DNA from: Vandiemenella viatica
Taxonomy: Eukaryota > Arthropoda > Insecta > Orthoptera > Morabidae
Length of the DNA stretch: 64,000 nt
Reading direction: 5' to 3'
NCBI GenBank assembly: GCA_031002005.1
Contig: JARYHS010013630.1
Coordinates: forward strand, 27,309,112-27,373,111
The first letter of the stretch is position 1, and the number at the start of each line of letters is the position of its first letter. The notes under the pieces are model-generated. The model made no database searches. It worked only from the letters and a program-made list of their open reading frames with translations, and was not told where the DNA came from. Below, piece after piece: positions 43,991-54,699 of the stretch. A program made the position numbers and the translations under genes.

Positions 43991-46152
43991 TTGTTGGAGG
44001 ATATTGGTTACCATTCCTAGTATCGCTGTAGGGTTTAAGAGATCTTCTGATTGAGATTTTGCTTCTTTGATTAGAATCATGATTAAGTTGACTATTTTTT
44101 CTATTAAAATGCAATTTAGCGATTGTGGACTCTTAGTGGGATCGTTAGATTGTTTTAATTTAGCAAATTGCGCATGCAGGTCTGTTTGTGTGTCCTCCCT
44201 GGGCGTATTGGGTACTTGTGGAATTTCCGTATAGCTGCCTGTTTCTGCAGGGTGGATCAAGCTTGTATTGATGGGAGCCATAGGTCCATTGTATGTGTAT
44301 AGTAGTTGTCTTGTATTGAAGGATGGGTTATCTGTAGTATATTTAGCGTTCTTATAATTTTTAGGTCCTTTTGTCCAGATGTATCTGTTTGGGGGATTGA
44401 CTCTGTATTGCTGAGGGGTGGTTTTGGTGTCGTACTGATTAATGTCTGTTTTCTAACTGCGGGTGCCAGGTTCTGGGTTTTTCGGCCACGACTTTTGCGT
44501 AGCTGTTTGGCATCTGGAGTGTTGAGTTGTAGTGAAATGGTTGAACTCTACTAGATTTTTCAGATCGTCTCCTAAGATGTTCGGGGCAGTTTTTGTCCGT
44601 TGCTAGGTGATTTCCTCCACAGAATAAACAACATGCGTTTTCCTGGGAGGGGCAGTGGGTTAGACCATGTGGTCCCGCGCATTTACTACATCTTTGCTGA
44701 CCTCTACATTGTGCTCTGACATGGTTAAATCTTAAACACTGAAAGCATTGTATTAAGGGGGGAATATATGGTTCTACTTTACAACGCATGCCAAACAGAT
44801 ATACTGCTTCTGGGAGGACCTGGGATCTGAATGATAGTTGGCATACGGGAAGATTTCTTGCGTTTACCTCTCCATTTGGAGAATGTTTTTTTTATAAATC
44901 TTCTAACGCTAGTCACTTTGTATTGGGATTGTATGTTTTCCAAGATTTCTTCTATGCTTAATTTAATGTCCACATTTCTAATAACTCCCTGCTTTGAAGT
45001 CAAGTACATTGGCATAGATGCTTTTAGACCTATTTCTTGGAGGGACCCTAGGGATGCTAGTTGGTTAGCTGATTCGCCAGATCTACATTCTACTTTAACT
45101 TTGTTTCTGCCCGCGTGAGAAATGTTGATAATGTTTTGTTTGAGGTGGTGATGCTTATTAAAAAGGAATTTACCTAGGGCCATGGGGTGCCAATTTCCAA
45201 CATTTTTGTCAACACTTTCTATTATTACTATAAACGGGCCTCTGTCAGTTTCACTGAATCTATTATTTGCAAAGGTCCCGGCCTTATCCTGCGCACTAGT
45301 AACACTGCTGCCTGCGGGCGCTTGGTCGGTGAGTGGCGCTAGCTGCTCACCTGTAGTTGTGAATGTGTTGATTAACTTGGCGCTGGTGTCTGCTGGTGAC
45401 GTGTTGCAGGGAGCTGTTGAGTAAGCTGTTGTAGCGCCATCTGACGATAGTCTTGCCATCTTTTCCGCTGATCGCGTCAGTCTTCTTACCTCCTCTTCTT
45501 CTGGTACTTGGCGTTTGGTCGTCTTGAAGCTGATGGATTGGCTGCCACGCATCGGATCGTCTAATACAGGAACGCGCGGAGTCGGCATGGTGACGGATGG
45601 GCTATCTTCTTCTGATGGTCGATTGGGAATCACAGCCGTTGACATTGCGATACTGGTAGCAATGTGATTATAATTTGAGGTCATAATTGTAGGTTTGTCT
45701 CCTCTCCGAGCTAAGAGGTGAACAGCTACATCTGGGGAGGCATGCCGTTCTTGTGTCTGGTCATCTCCCGGTCCAGTTTCCATCTCCAAGGGCTGTTGCT
45801 GTTGGTGATGTTGCTGCTGCTGATGTTGCTGCTGATGATGTTGCTGCTGATGATGCTGTTGATGTTGTTCTATTATCTGATATTGTTGCTGTAAGGTATG
45901 CTGTTGCAGTTGCTGTTGTTGTTGTTCATGTTCTGGTTGCTGTTGAGGATGTTGGGAGTATTGATATCTTAATTGCTCCTCTTCTGCTTCGTAAGGGATG
46001 ATTATCTGCTCACTTGCTGTGGATACTGCCTGAGGGTTTAACCTTTCTACCATGATGTAGTTCCCTGATGTTGAGGCTGGGATTTCACTACTGGTGTAGC
46101 ACGTTTCTAGTGCCATCTTAATCGTCTGACCCGTATCCGGCGGGTCGGCCAT
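43976..46152 (-). pseudogene. LINE ORF1: gag-like RNA-binding protein
   Basis: ATG at 46152 opens 457 codons: an N-terminal Gln/His-rich tract (about residues 62-125), a Ser/Thr-rich linker, then a gag domain (FIVIIESVDKNV, HPMALGKFLFNKHH, RNKVKVECRSGE, GVIRNVDIKLSIEEILENI). The frame shifts near 44830; the next frame (to 44439) has three zinc knuckles of CCHC type starting CFQCLRFNHVRAQC, CSKCAGPHGLTHC and CLFCGGNHLATDKNC. A third frame (from 44281) gives the C-terminus, ending with the stop at 43976. The protein would coat LINE RNA. Confidence 0.8.
45785..45965 (-). repeat. CAG/CAA/CAT trinucleotide-rich tract in ORF1
   Basis: Imperfect Gln/His codon repeats on the minus strand, encoding a ~60-residue Q/H-rich region of the gag-like protein. 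Confidence 0.85.
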
Positions 46153-46701
46153 AATTTGCTGGTACCACTAGTTTCACTAATTAATTCTAATTGTTCACTA
46201 AAGACAATAAGCTGAAATATTGCGAAAAGTAATCGCTTTCGCGGCCTCGCGAACTTCCGGACGCGTAGAGCGCGCACACGGTACAACAGGAACTAAATCG
46301 ACAATAACACGTTCACGAGCTCTATGAGGAAGTTGTCGCCTCGGTGTCTAGCTCCGAACTGGGGCAGCAGCTGGATACGCCCATGTCGCAGGCTCCAAAA
46401 TCCTAGTGCCAGCCCTGCTTTCAAGTGTCCGTGGCGATCAAGTCGCACACTTGCAACCGTCAGCCTGATGGAACTAATAGCAAAAAAATAAATAAAAATG
46501 CTACTCGTAAACTAAAACTTTAGAGAGGGATAGTCTAAATGATTCATCGGGTTTCAAAACAGGGTATTGGAAAGCATACAACCTACTAAGACGAGTGTTA
46601 CATGAAAAGATACATAAACTCACCAAGTTTAAAAGCCCGCTTGTTGTCTGGCGTGAACGCAGGATGGCAGCAGTGGACAAGATGGCGGAAAAGCAGGATT
46701 A

Positions 46702-46942
46702 TTTTTTTCTCCCCTTACTGCTTTACGCCTCGTCGACGGCTAAGGTCATTAGAGGCGGGATGGGACTGGGGACAAGGAACGGCAAGGAATTCGGCCATGG
46801 CCTTTTTGAAGGAAGCATCCCGGCAGGCCTGGAGTGATTTGGGAAAACTATGGAAAACCTAAATCTGGATGCCCGGACGAGGATTCGAACCCGCGTCCTC
46901 CCGAATGCGAGGCCGTTAACCGTTCACCCACCACCCTCGGTG
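46702..46942 (-). repeat. SINE S1, copy 15, near consensus
   Basis: Tail CTTTACGCCTCGTCGACGG, body GACTGGGGACAAGGAACGG, exact B box complement GGATTCGAACCC near 46881, head CGTTCACCCACCACCCTCGG. One of the best-preserved copies. Confidence 0.9.
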
Positions 46943-46972
46943 GAAATGCAGGAGAAGAGTTTTTGTGTGTTA

Positions 46973-48496
46973 GGGCGAGGTTTCACAGTACGAGTTGCTG
47001 ACTTGACAGTGGACAGCTACTGCCCTTGTGTACTCGCATGACAGTAGCCAGTAGCTCGCATCGTCTCGCCCAGTCACACAAGTGCGAGCTGCTGGCGTGA
47101 AAGTAGACAGCTACTGCACGCGTGTACTCGCATCTTCTCAGTAGCTAATCATAGGCCTCGTGCAATGTCGTCGCAAAATACACGACTAATCACAATTCAT
47201 ACCGTAATAAAATCGGTTACAAAAATGCGGTGAAATATTTCGAGGTGAAAGTGCTGTGCAAAAAAAGAACAACAACAGAACGATATGGGTTAGGAATTGG
47301 ACGCAAAGGAAAGAGGCAAGGCAGACAATATTTAAAGAATTATAAAATTAAGATCTCCGTACTTACTAAAGCCTACAAACATACACCAACTAACAGAGAA
47401 AAGATTTATAATTATAGATTGAGCGGAGCAAGAAGAATCGTTGAGAATGGGTTTGGCATCCTAGCATCTAGTTTTCCCGTGTTGGGAAAACCAGTTCAAG
47501 TTAAAGAGGACACTGAGATAAAGATCGACTTATGTGCATGTACGTTACACAACTGGTTACGTATCGCTGCATCAAGAACCTATACACCACCATGAACGAC
47601 AGATTATAAAGACATCATGAACTTTCAAATCAATTTTGGGCAGTGGAGGTCAGAAATTCATGAATTAGAAAGCAGCCATTGCTCGCGGATCAATAATAGA
47701 TCGAAAGCAATTGCAGAGAAAATGCGAGAAAAATAGGAAAATTACTTCAGTACGAAGGGAGCGGTTACTGGGCAAAATAATATGATTGTGTGATTATAAA
47801 AGAAATACTTTATAATAATAAAGTACTTACCAGATTACTTGTTTGTTTTTCTTTTAGATTAATTATTTTCGCAATGTAATCTATAGCATCGAACCATTTG
47901 ATGGATCGTTTATAGATCTCATCAGTGCCACATTAACTTTTTTTTTGCTTTTCTCAATTTTCAATAACTCCTGGTTGTACGTAATTTTTTTTATCGTTTT
48001 TGTTACTTCATTCGTTTCTTGTAAACAGAATTCCACGCAAATGTATTCAAGCGAGGTTTAACGCAAATCTCTGTTCTTATAATTAGGATCCAAACAATTC
48101 CATAAGTTGGTTTGGTCCTTGTAAAGCTACACAAAATTTATATTTTGTTCGAAAGTTGATCTATCCACCATTTTTTGTTTTTAAACATTACTGGAAAAAC
48201 AAAAACACTTGCAGCAACGAATAATGCACCTGGCGTGGTCCCAGGCTTACGATCTACTGTCATTTCGCAAAAATCGTGCAAGTTGACGTCCGAGTCGCAT
48301 GCGAGCTGCTGCTTGCGGCGTGGTGGGGGAAGGGGAGTTGCGAGTAAAATCAAAAAATGTTGTAGTAACTCGGATGCTAGCTACTGACCGACTCGCACGT
48401 GACAGTAACTCGTACGATGCGGTCACACGGTGCGAGTAGCTGCACTGCAGTAACTGACTAGGCTCGCATGCTAGCTCGCACAGTGTAACCTCGGCC
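46973..48496 (+). mobile_element. PIF/Harbinger-like DNA transposon
   Basis: Termini GGGCGAGGTTTCACAGTACG and (reverse complement) GGCCGAGGTTACACTGTGCG match in 18 of 22 bases. TTA flanks both ends (46970-46972 and 48497-48499), the 3-bp TWA duplication of this superfamily. Both ends carry many copies of CTCGCA and AGCTACTG-like boxes over ~150 bp, as expected for subterminal transposase sites. The enclosed transposase remnant confirms the family. Confidence 0.85.
47230..47793 (+). pseudogene. PIF/Harbinger transposase, C-terminal half
   Basis: One frame reads YNYRLSGARRIVENGFGILA (the glutamate of VEN is the third acidic catalytic residue of DDE_Tnp_4 enzymes), then CTLHNWLRI, a TGA at 47593-47595, KAIAEKMREK, a TAG at 47734-47736, and ENYFSTKGAVTGQ before TGA 47791-47793. 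The end matches the KAxeiReklxxYFxxxGaVpWQ tail of the family. The N-terminal catalytic aspartates are absent, and no second (Myb-like) ORF was recognised. The open stretch starts at GTG, so no true start is claimed. Confidence 0.8.
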
Positions 48497-48589
48497 TTAG
48501 AATGTACGAAGTGTTCTTCCGTTACGAATGTGCAGCGTGCATTGTTACGAAAATACGGAGAGCTGCATCTCATCACTAGAGCATTTTAT

Positions 48590-49110
48590 GTTTGTTTCGT
48601 TGATTTCGTGACACTGGTTGGCTGTGTAAAAGTACCAGCACGGACAAATCACGCGTCAGAGAGGAAACCGCGGAACGCGTGAGACAGAGCTATTTGCGCA
48701 GTCCACAAAAATCAACCGTTCGTGCCAGCCGTGAACTTGGCATTCCGCAGAAAACAGTGCGGAATGTTTTGCGTAGGCGTTTGCATTTCAAACCCTACCG
48801 TGTACAACACCTGACCCACATGATTACTGCAGCCGTTTTGATTTTTGAACCCGAATGTTGGAAGCTATTGAAATGACGAGGACTTGGCGGGGAACTTTGT
48901 ATTCAGCGACGAGACGACTTTTCATCTGTCGCTATGTGAGAGTGTCGAGTACTGAATTAAAAACTGCCACATACCTTTGTGAAGCTAGAAAGGGATTCAC
49001 CAACAGTGACTGTCTTCTGTGTCATATCAAAGAGTATGCCGCGGAGCGTCCTAGCATCTTCACATTACAAAGCACAGCTTTCCCAGAGGTGATGATCAGT
49101 TTTAAGATCC
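48590..49110 (+). pseudogene. Tc1/mariner-superfamily transposase, decayed
   Basis: SPQKSTVRASRELGIPQKTV then RNVLRRRLHFKPYRVQ (48700-48810) is a helix-turn-helix region like that of the DD41D element at 30.7 kb (SPQKYTRQCARENGVSHVSV). Downstream, across frameshifts, come FSDETTFHL-type residues near 48905 and LERDSPTVTVF near 48990. The second and third catalytic regions and the TIRs were not found. Confidence 0.65.
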
Positions 49111-50513
49111 GTAAAAATTCTCTCAGACTTTAGATAGAAAAATTAATGCGGCCTTTGAACTAAATCTGAATTCTGGTAAAAAAAACAAACTAGAAATTTT
49201 AATTCTACGGAACAAAACTTACACTAGACTGATAGTTGACAGTTTTATACTTATTTTGGAATTATCAGTGCAAACCTTTGGACTAATTTTCTCAGATTAA
49301 TACTTTACTGTTACGGTTATGACATAATCTAACATAATTCTGACTTCCGTAAAATGCTCTGCAGGGACAGTGGGATATCTGACACTCGTTTTCTGAAGTA
49401 ACACAGGCGGTTTTAGTCTGTGTGAAAAGATTAAGACGGCACTTCACGTCCGCGCTTTGAAAACACTAACTGAAATGACATTATGACCTAAGTGACTGTA
49501 CAGAATTTTTATTACACAGCTCGAGAGATGCTATTTACAAAACGGAATGCGTTTTACAAATGAAAGTGGGATTTGGCAGAGCGGCTGCGTAGCTGGAACG
49601 TTGGTTACTTCACCTCGCACCAGACTAAGAAAAACACCCATTATGAAATGCTGGGAGTTTCCGACAGTTAGTCTTGAGCTGAAGGTAATGCACATCTCAA
49701 ATAGTCATCCACAACCTGCTACCGAGGCAAAGTTTCACTCCTGACACGATGACAACTGCAACTGGAGCCAACCTTCGGACTAATATTCGCGTAATCCGGA
49801 GTGTGTGAAATCAAGCAGTGTTGAAAGGAGGTCCCAACTTCTGCATTACTTTTCCCAGAGCCAGAGCACCTTTAACGCATGAATGAACGCTGCCCATCCT
49901 AAGCAGTAAGGCTGACGTGAGTACTGTGTGTGTGACCCGTGTGACTGGCCGCAATGAACCAGATCTTGCGCCGGTGTCACAGGGCAACTGGCTCAACGAG
50001 CAGGCAGACCAGAGGTCAGCACTACCACGGAAATCGGCTGCCCATTAATTCTGCACTGGGCTCGCCTCGCACACCACCGGAACATCCAATTCAGTAGTCC
50101 AGTCACAAAACTTCTTTCTATTACGAAAAACAACCTGAAGCAGCTTCCATGCAGACAAACCACCAAAATTCTTGACAAGGATGGAAAGTAATAGTACTGT
50201 GGAGAGTAAAAAAGTGTTCCTTTAGCAAAGGATATTCTACGTTCTTACAACATTCATAACATTCAAATCGAATGAAGTAAGAGTGAGGAACGTAGACATC
50301 GTGAGACGCAGTATTTCAATTTACTGTTCCATCGCACAATTCCCCAATGTTACTGTTTGAATCCGTTGTGCCATGTCATGCACACTTGATTCTGGCCGAT
50401 ACAACGAAGGCAGTTATCTCTTGGAACAGACATAATGCAGCCTGTTGGACAGACTCGTGTCACTGTGTCAGTTAGTGCTGGAAACCTCAGCGACAGACCT
50501 GTAAATTTGTATA
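49111..50513. other. Unassigned stretch
   Basis: No gene recognised. 49930-50000 weakly resembles the tRNA-like repeat at 11120-11210 (shared CACCGGCGC and CAACTGGCTC-like phrases on the minus strand). Confidence 0.35.
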
Positions 50514-50912
50514 GGGGGCGTCCATTAATGACGTGATGTGAAATAGGGGGGGGGGGGGGGGAGCGTCCAGCGAAATCTCACGAAACCTCACCAAGGGGGA
50601 GGGGTCGGTCAACGGAAATCTCACTTTGAAATTCTTGTAGGATGGTAGAACTAAAAAAAAATACAAATGACGCGAAATTCGACTTGGGGGGGAGGGGCTA
50701 TTTGGTCCACGTATAACCGCCCTTGGAAGCACGAGACCTTAAAAAAGGTCTAAAAAAGACGGGAGGTCGATTAGTAGGGGGGGGGGGGGTCTTCGTCAAA
50801 ACCTCACGTCCGACCTGATCTCACAAAGTCTCACCAGAGGGGGGGGGGGGCGAGGGGGGGGCGAGGGAGGGGGGTCCGGAATTGAATTCAGGAAAAAACA
50901 CATCAAGTCATA
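50514..50912. mobile_element. GC-tract MITE (family M1), copy B
   Basis: Starts GGGGGCGTCCATTAATGACG and shares its full interior order with copy A (CGAAACCTCACCAAGGGG, GAGGTCGATTAGTAGGGG, CTCACCAGAGGGG, TCCGGAATT). The right terminus is eroded (CACATCAAGTCATAAC). It has no insertion where copy A holds the fold-back element, so it serves as the empty-site comparison. Several G-runs of 8-13. Confidence 0.8.
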
Positions 50913-51674
50913 ACATTCTCTACCACACACTGGATGAAATCAGAACAAAACACTAAAATCAGCGCTTGCATTATCAATCTACATATCAACAGACCAGCCG
51001 TGGGTGAAGATTTAAATTGCGTTTTAAAAGAGCAATTTAGTTTTTCTTTTTTGTAGTGCAAAAGTCAGAGAAATTGCAGCAGAACACTAGGCTACGTTGC
51101 GTGTATTTTAGTCACGTCGTATGCATACAGGGAAACGAGAAAGAAGTAGTCATGTAACAAGGAACTGGCGTTGCAATGTCTTCTTGTTCGCAATAACACA
51201 ACTTCAAATAACACTACATAATAACACATCTTCATTCGACAGAAGCAAACTGGTACATAAAGAAGTCTTATTTGTCCACATACTAGCACTTTTTCTTCGG
51301 TTTTTGACTTGTTAAAATTCCACAATTGAACCTCTTTTTTCTATTTTAGTATTGAACATTGTTAAAAAAAAAAAAAATATAGTTGAAAACGATGAGGAGA
51401 ATAAATCATTCCTTGTTTCAAACTTTGAGAACTTCGACGAATTAAAAATGGACATCAACACGCGATTAATCAAAGGTGCAATTTAGCGGAACTATTCTTC
51501 ACTTTCAGCAAATAAGATAACCTCATTGTTTATCAAATTAATCACCCAAGTCAATACCTGATTGCCAAAAATACATGCATCTGCTGATGGACAGGAAATG
51601 AGCAGTCAAGTAGCTTACTGGGCGTGACGCCTCGAAGTCCTTACATTTAACGTCACTTACTTCGAAATTATCGG
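50913..51674. other. Unassigned stretch
   Basis: Nothing recognised; A-run at 51364-51377. Confidence 0.4.
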
Positions 51675-51985
51675 CTAGGAGAATAGAAAGAAATTGGAAG
51701 AGTTATTAGATAAAAATATAGTTTGGATTTATGAAAAACTGTGGTATAAGAGAAGCAAATCTTGTGTCGAGATTAATGTTGAAAAGACGGGTCAAAGATA
51801 CTTTTATGGCATTTTTGGCTGAAGAAAAAGCATTTGTGAAACAATTCAGATCTAAAATATGAGATGGAAGAATAATCTAGATACAAATTAGGCGGGTACA
51901 TTAAAGAAGAGAATTACGAGATACAGGCATCAGTTAAACAGAGCGTGAGACGAGGCTATCTATCCGCACTATGATCAGCTGAAGA
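51675..51985 (+). pseudogene. LINE reverse transcriptase fragment, RTE-like
   Basis: LEELLDKN then, after a frameshift, FGFMKNCGIREANLVSRLML and FMAFLAEEKAFVK (RT finger/palm, normally QFGFRKxxxTREAxxxLR and DxEKAFD), then residues of the TERETRL type near 51940 (normally RxGxRQGxxLSP). The first catalytic Asp region is altered (AEEKAF). It would lie upstream of the FADD segment seen at 2.4 kb in an intact element. Confidence 0.65.
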
Positions 51986-52185
51986 GACGGAGGATTTTAT
52001 CAGACCAAAGCAGAGACTGATGACGGCAAACGTGATCATCACCTCTGAGATGGGAACGCTCCATGGTTCGGATTCCAGCGGATCTCAAAGGCGGATCTCA
52101 AAGGCCAATTACCCTTTAACGTAGCTAGGGCAACAATACCAAACGATAAAAGATTTTGCAGTTTTCACAGACGTCATAGCTTCCC

Positions 52186-52284
52186 GAGTTTCACGCCGCG
52201 TCGAAATGCTCCTCCCCCTTCTTCCCGACGTTTCGACCTGGTCGGGAAGAAGGGGGAGGAGCATCATACCGCAGCGTGAAACTC
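52186..52284. repeat. Hairpin with 44-bp arms and GAAACGTC motif
   Basis: Arms 52186-52229 and 52241-52284 are near-perfect inverted repeats (core CTCCTCCCCCTTCTTCCCGAC) around an 11-base loop. The minus strand across the loop reads CAGGTC-GAAAC-GTC, the GAAAC-GUC part of hammerhead motifs, but CTGATGA is missing. It may be a fused pair of inverted Penelope-like ends. Confidence 0.75.
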
Positions 52285-52421
52285 TGGATGTTTGTAAACT
52301 ATAAAACATGCGCATTATTGAAACCGTAACTGCATCTAATGAGGAACCTAATGAAATGCTCCGAGTTGTAATTAGAGCTGCAGCACTCATTTTATACTTG
52401 TGGCGTAATAAAACAAGTTCT

Positions 52422-52610
52422 TTAATCTTCGTCTGCATCAATACTCAGCAATTCACAAACATTGTGGGTGGCAGAGGGTGCTAAGCACCAATCTTCATTC
52501 TGCGCATTCCAATCCCGAATAGCACGAGGAAAGAAAGAATATATAAAAGCATCAGTACGGCATCTTATTTCTCGAATCTTATCAATCCGGTCATTGCGAC
52601 CCAAATAAGT
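52422..52610 (-). pseudogene. LINE ORF2 C-terminal scrap
   Basis: The minus strand reads GRNDRIDKIREIRCRTDAFI, YSFFPRAIRDWN and a stop at 52422-52424 after IDADED. The YSFFPRxIRDWN phrase ends many CR1/Jockey-group and related LINE ORF2 proteins. No RT is attached. Confidence 0.6.
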
Positions 52611-53811
52611 TGGCGGAAAAAGTATCTGCCACTTTCCAGATTACTCGACATAAGTAATAATTTCAATATTCTTACGATTTATTTCAATCCACTCACTATT
52701 TATCAGGCAACATGAAACAGAAAAAGACAAAATTGGAAGCATTTTTAACGCGTGAAAAAAGTCAATGTTTTGGTAATGGGCGATGCCCGTGTAAAAGTAG
52801 GAATACGTATCAGAGGGACACTGAACAAGAGACACAAAAAGGATCGGATCGAGTCCTGGCCCCGGCGTTCGGCCCGTACCGATTCCGTTTTTAGGGCAGT
52901 TAGCACCAATCATCACAAACAAAAATACATTCATCATACAGAACTTATACGTTTCACAGACATATGGTAGCACAAACATTCCACCAAACGGACGCTCCGG
53001 ATCTCAGAAATCAGGTTCTAAATTCGTGTGGGGGCACACGTCGTCCCCCCCCCCCCCCCACACACACACACATCACGATCTACACTGGTCATCTATGTAA
53101 ACAGAATGTGTTCACTTGACCCTCTGTGGCTGTAGCGAGGGGAAAAAAATCTACATACCTACATGTATTCTTAATCTGTTGTATAATTTGTATATTCATT
53201 TCCGGAAAATTTATTTACCACCTGCAAGAGATTATAACTGATAAGTACTTCAGAAGAATTGAGAACTTATAAATCAGGAAACTAGGATTGCTTCTGTGTG
53301 GAGCTGAAAAAAAAAAAAAAAGTGAGAATATTGCGCAAAACAGACTATATTCCTTTCAGTTTGCAACCCTCATGTTAGATTATAATTCCTTGACCAGATA
53401 CTGTACATGACCAAAAGCAAAAGGATTAAAGATTATCGTCGCGTAATGTAGAACGTGTAAACGCAAAGAGATCGTCTTTTCTCTGAGTAGTCTCCCGAGA
53501 AGTGTTAAGCTATGATAATCGCAAACCGTGGCGAGTGTGGGAACCAGGACGCAAAGCAACTCCAAGGCAGCCAGGTCTCGCATCCTGTATATCCTGACAC
53601 GAAACGTCAAACTGCTTAGTGTAGGTAATAAAATACAAACTGTCAGATTGCTACCCCCATTTTTAACGGCGGCTGACATTAAGTACCCGACAGCCTTAAC
53701 CAGTCCAGTGCATAAAAACGTTACAAAACACCGGTATTAACCTAATGACCGCAGAAGCCAATAATTAAATGTTTTGATGCTTGTACACAGAAGTTGCACT
53801 TACGGTAGACC
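52611..53811. other. Unassigned stretch
   Basis: Nothing recognised apart from the microsatellite listed separately and an A-run at 53307-53321. Confidence 0.4.
53045..53072. repeat. Compound microsatellite C15(CA)n
   Basis: A poly-C run passes directly into CA units. Confidence 0.95.
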
Positions 53812-53995
53812 CTGCTCTATTTTAATTTTTTCCATTCGTTTTGGTAAATTGTTAATCAATTTCCTTGGTAATTTATTCCAGCCCCTCAATCTCTTACTTA
53901 CAAAAGAAAATGTTTTGTCCCTAAAATAAAATGCCAGGTTGTGGTTATGGAACTTACCTTCCATGTACTACTCCCAATTCTTCAGTTACTATTAT
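53812..53995 (-). repeat. LINE 3'-end fragment, inverted, copy 7
   Basis: The minus strand has AACTGAAGAATTGGGAG, TTTTCTTTTGTAAGTAAGAG, GGCTGGAATAAATTACC (WNKLP) and CAATTTACCAAAACG, a tail of the same type as copies 1-6. A short CGACGATGAGGTCATTGGCG phrase just beyond (54030-54047) resembles the S1 SINE tail. Confidence 0.5.
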
Positions 53996-54699
53996 TATTA
54001 TCATTGTTGTTATTGTTTTCGGACGCGTCGACGATGAGGTCATTGGCGCCATAATAAACAACTGGTCCAGCAACATGTCTTAAAAGATCAAACGATTCTA
54101 CTATCTGTGTGCCCGACCGTCAAAGGTACTACGCCACAAGCATCACATTCTGGTGGGTACTCCCGGCGGCCTTATGCAGAGGAAGGAGAACCTCGTCCCT
54201 CCTCGCCCGCTGGAAGGAGCTGCTCCACGGCTGAACCGTCTGTTTGACCAGCCGGAGCTTATTATGCTCCACTTCCTGCCACTAACTCAATTCTTCTACC
54301 AATATCTTTCCAAGCCTCATCGATTTTGTACACTCACAGACCTCCCGTATTCCAATAAACCTCAATCCAATCCATTCATCATATCCGTAACCGATTTTGT
54401 ATTCCTGTAATTACCTCAAATCTTATGTCTTCTTTTGTATCCTCTTTAACTCTTGCAATTGCTACTCAAAATGTGGGTCCCATACATCACCATGTTCAAG
54501 CAACGAACTGTCTTACCAAGATTTTTTAACAGTTCCCTCACTTGCCTGGCACATTCGCTCATCACTAAAGACCGGATTATATGCATTTTCATGTTTGCAT
54601 ATGCATTGCATATTAAGCCCATTCTCACCGGTTGTAACACATTTTACCTAAAATATAATGTTGATGGATATTTTCGCTACATTTCCATTATTTTCTGAA
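53996..54699. other. Unassigned stretch
   Basis: Nothing convincing; frames overlap on both strands at 54400-54650 without a recognisable domain. Confidence 0.35.

Larger units (their letters stand above)
39730..46160 (-). mobile_element. I-group non-LTR retrotransposon, near full length, broken
   Basis: About 6.2 kb with the order ORF1 (gag-like, zinc knuckles), ORF2 (APE endonuclease, reverse transcriptase, RNase H), AT-rich 3' UTR with TAATATTGTAT-like repeats (39720-39960). An RNase H after the RT is found in the I, LOA/Bilbo, Ingi and some R1 groups. The exact 5' end is uncertain because some of 46153-46385 may be LINE 5' UTR. A handful of frameshifts and one MITE dimer disable it; otherwise protein motifs are intact. 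Confidence 0.85.
39335..46385 (-). mobile_element. Inner hAT element with LINE inserted
   Basis: Termini CAAGGGCGTATCCAGG (39335) and, reverse-complemented, CATGGGCGTATCCAGC (46385) are inverted repeats. Flanks ACCCAGGC (39327-39334) and TCGCAGGC (46386-46393) match in 6 of 8 bases. It contains a hAT transposase C-terminus at 39553-39725; most of the transposase is missing, deleted before or with the LINE insertion. Confidence 0.6.
39199..46417. mobile_element. Outer hAT-type MITE, split by nested insertions
   Basis: CTTTCAAG at 39191-39198 and 46418-46425 is an exact 8-bp duplication enclosing 7.2 kb. The left end CAGGGCCGGCGTTAAG and the right end (reverse complement CAGGGCTGGCACTAG) are hAT-type inverted repeats. 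Its own sequence is only 39199-39334 and 46386-46417 (about 168 bp, with a G-run and GGGCCCCC boxes); the rest is later insertion. Confidence 0.8.
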
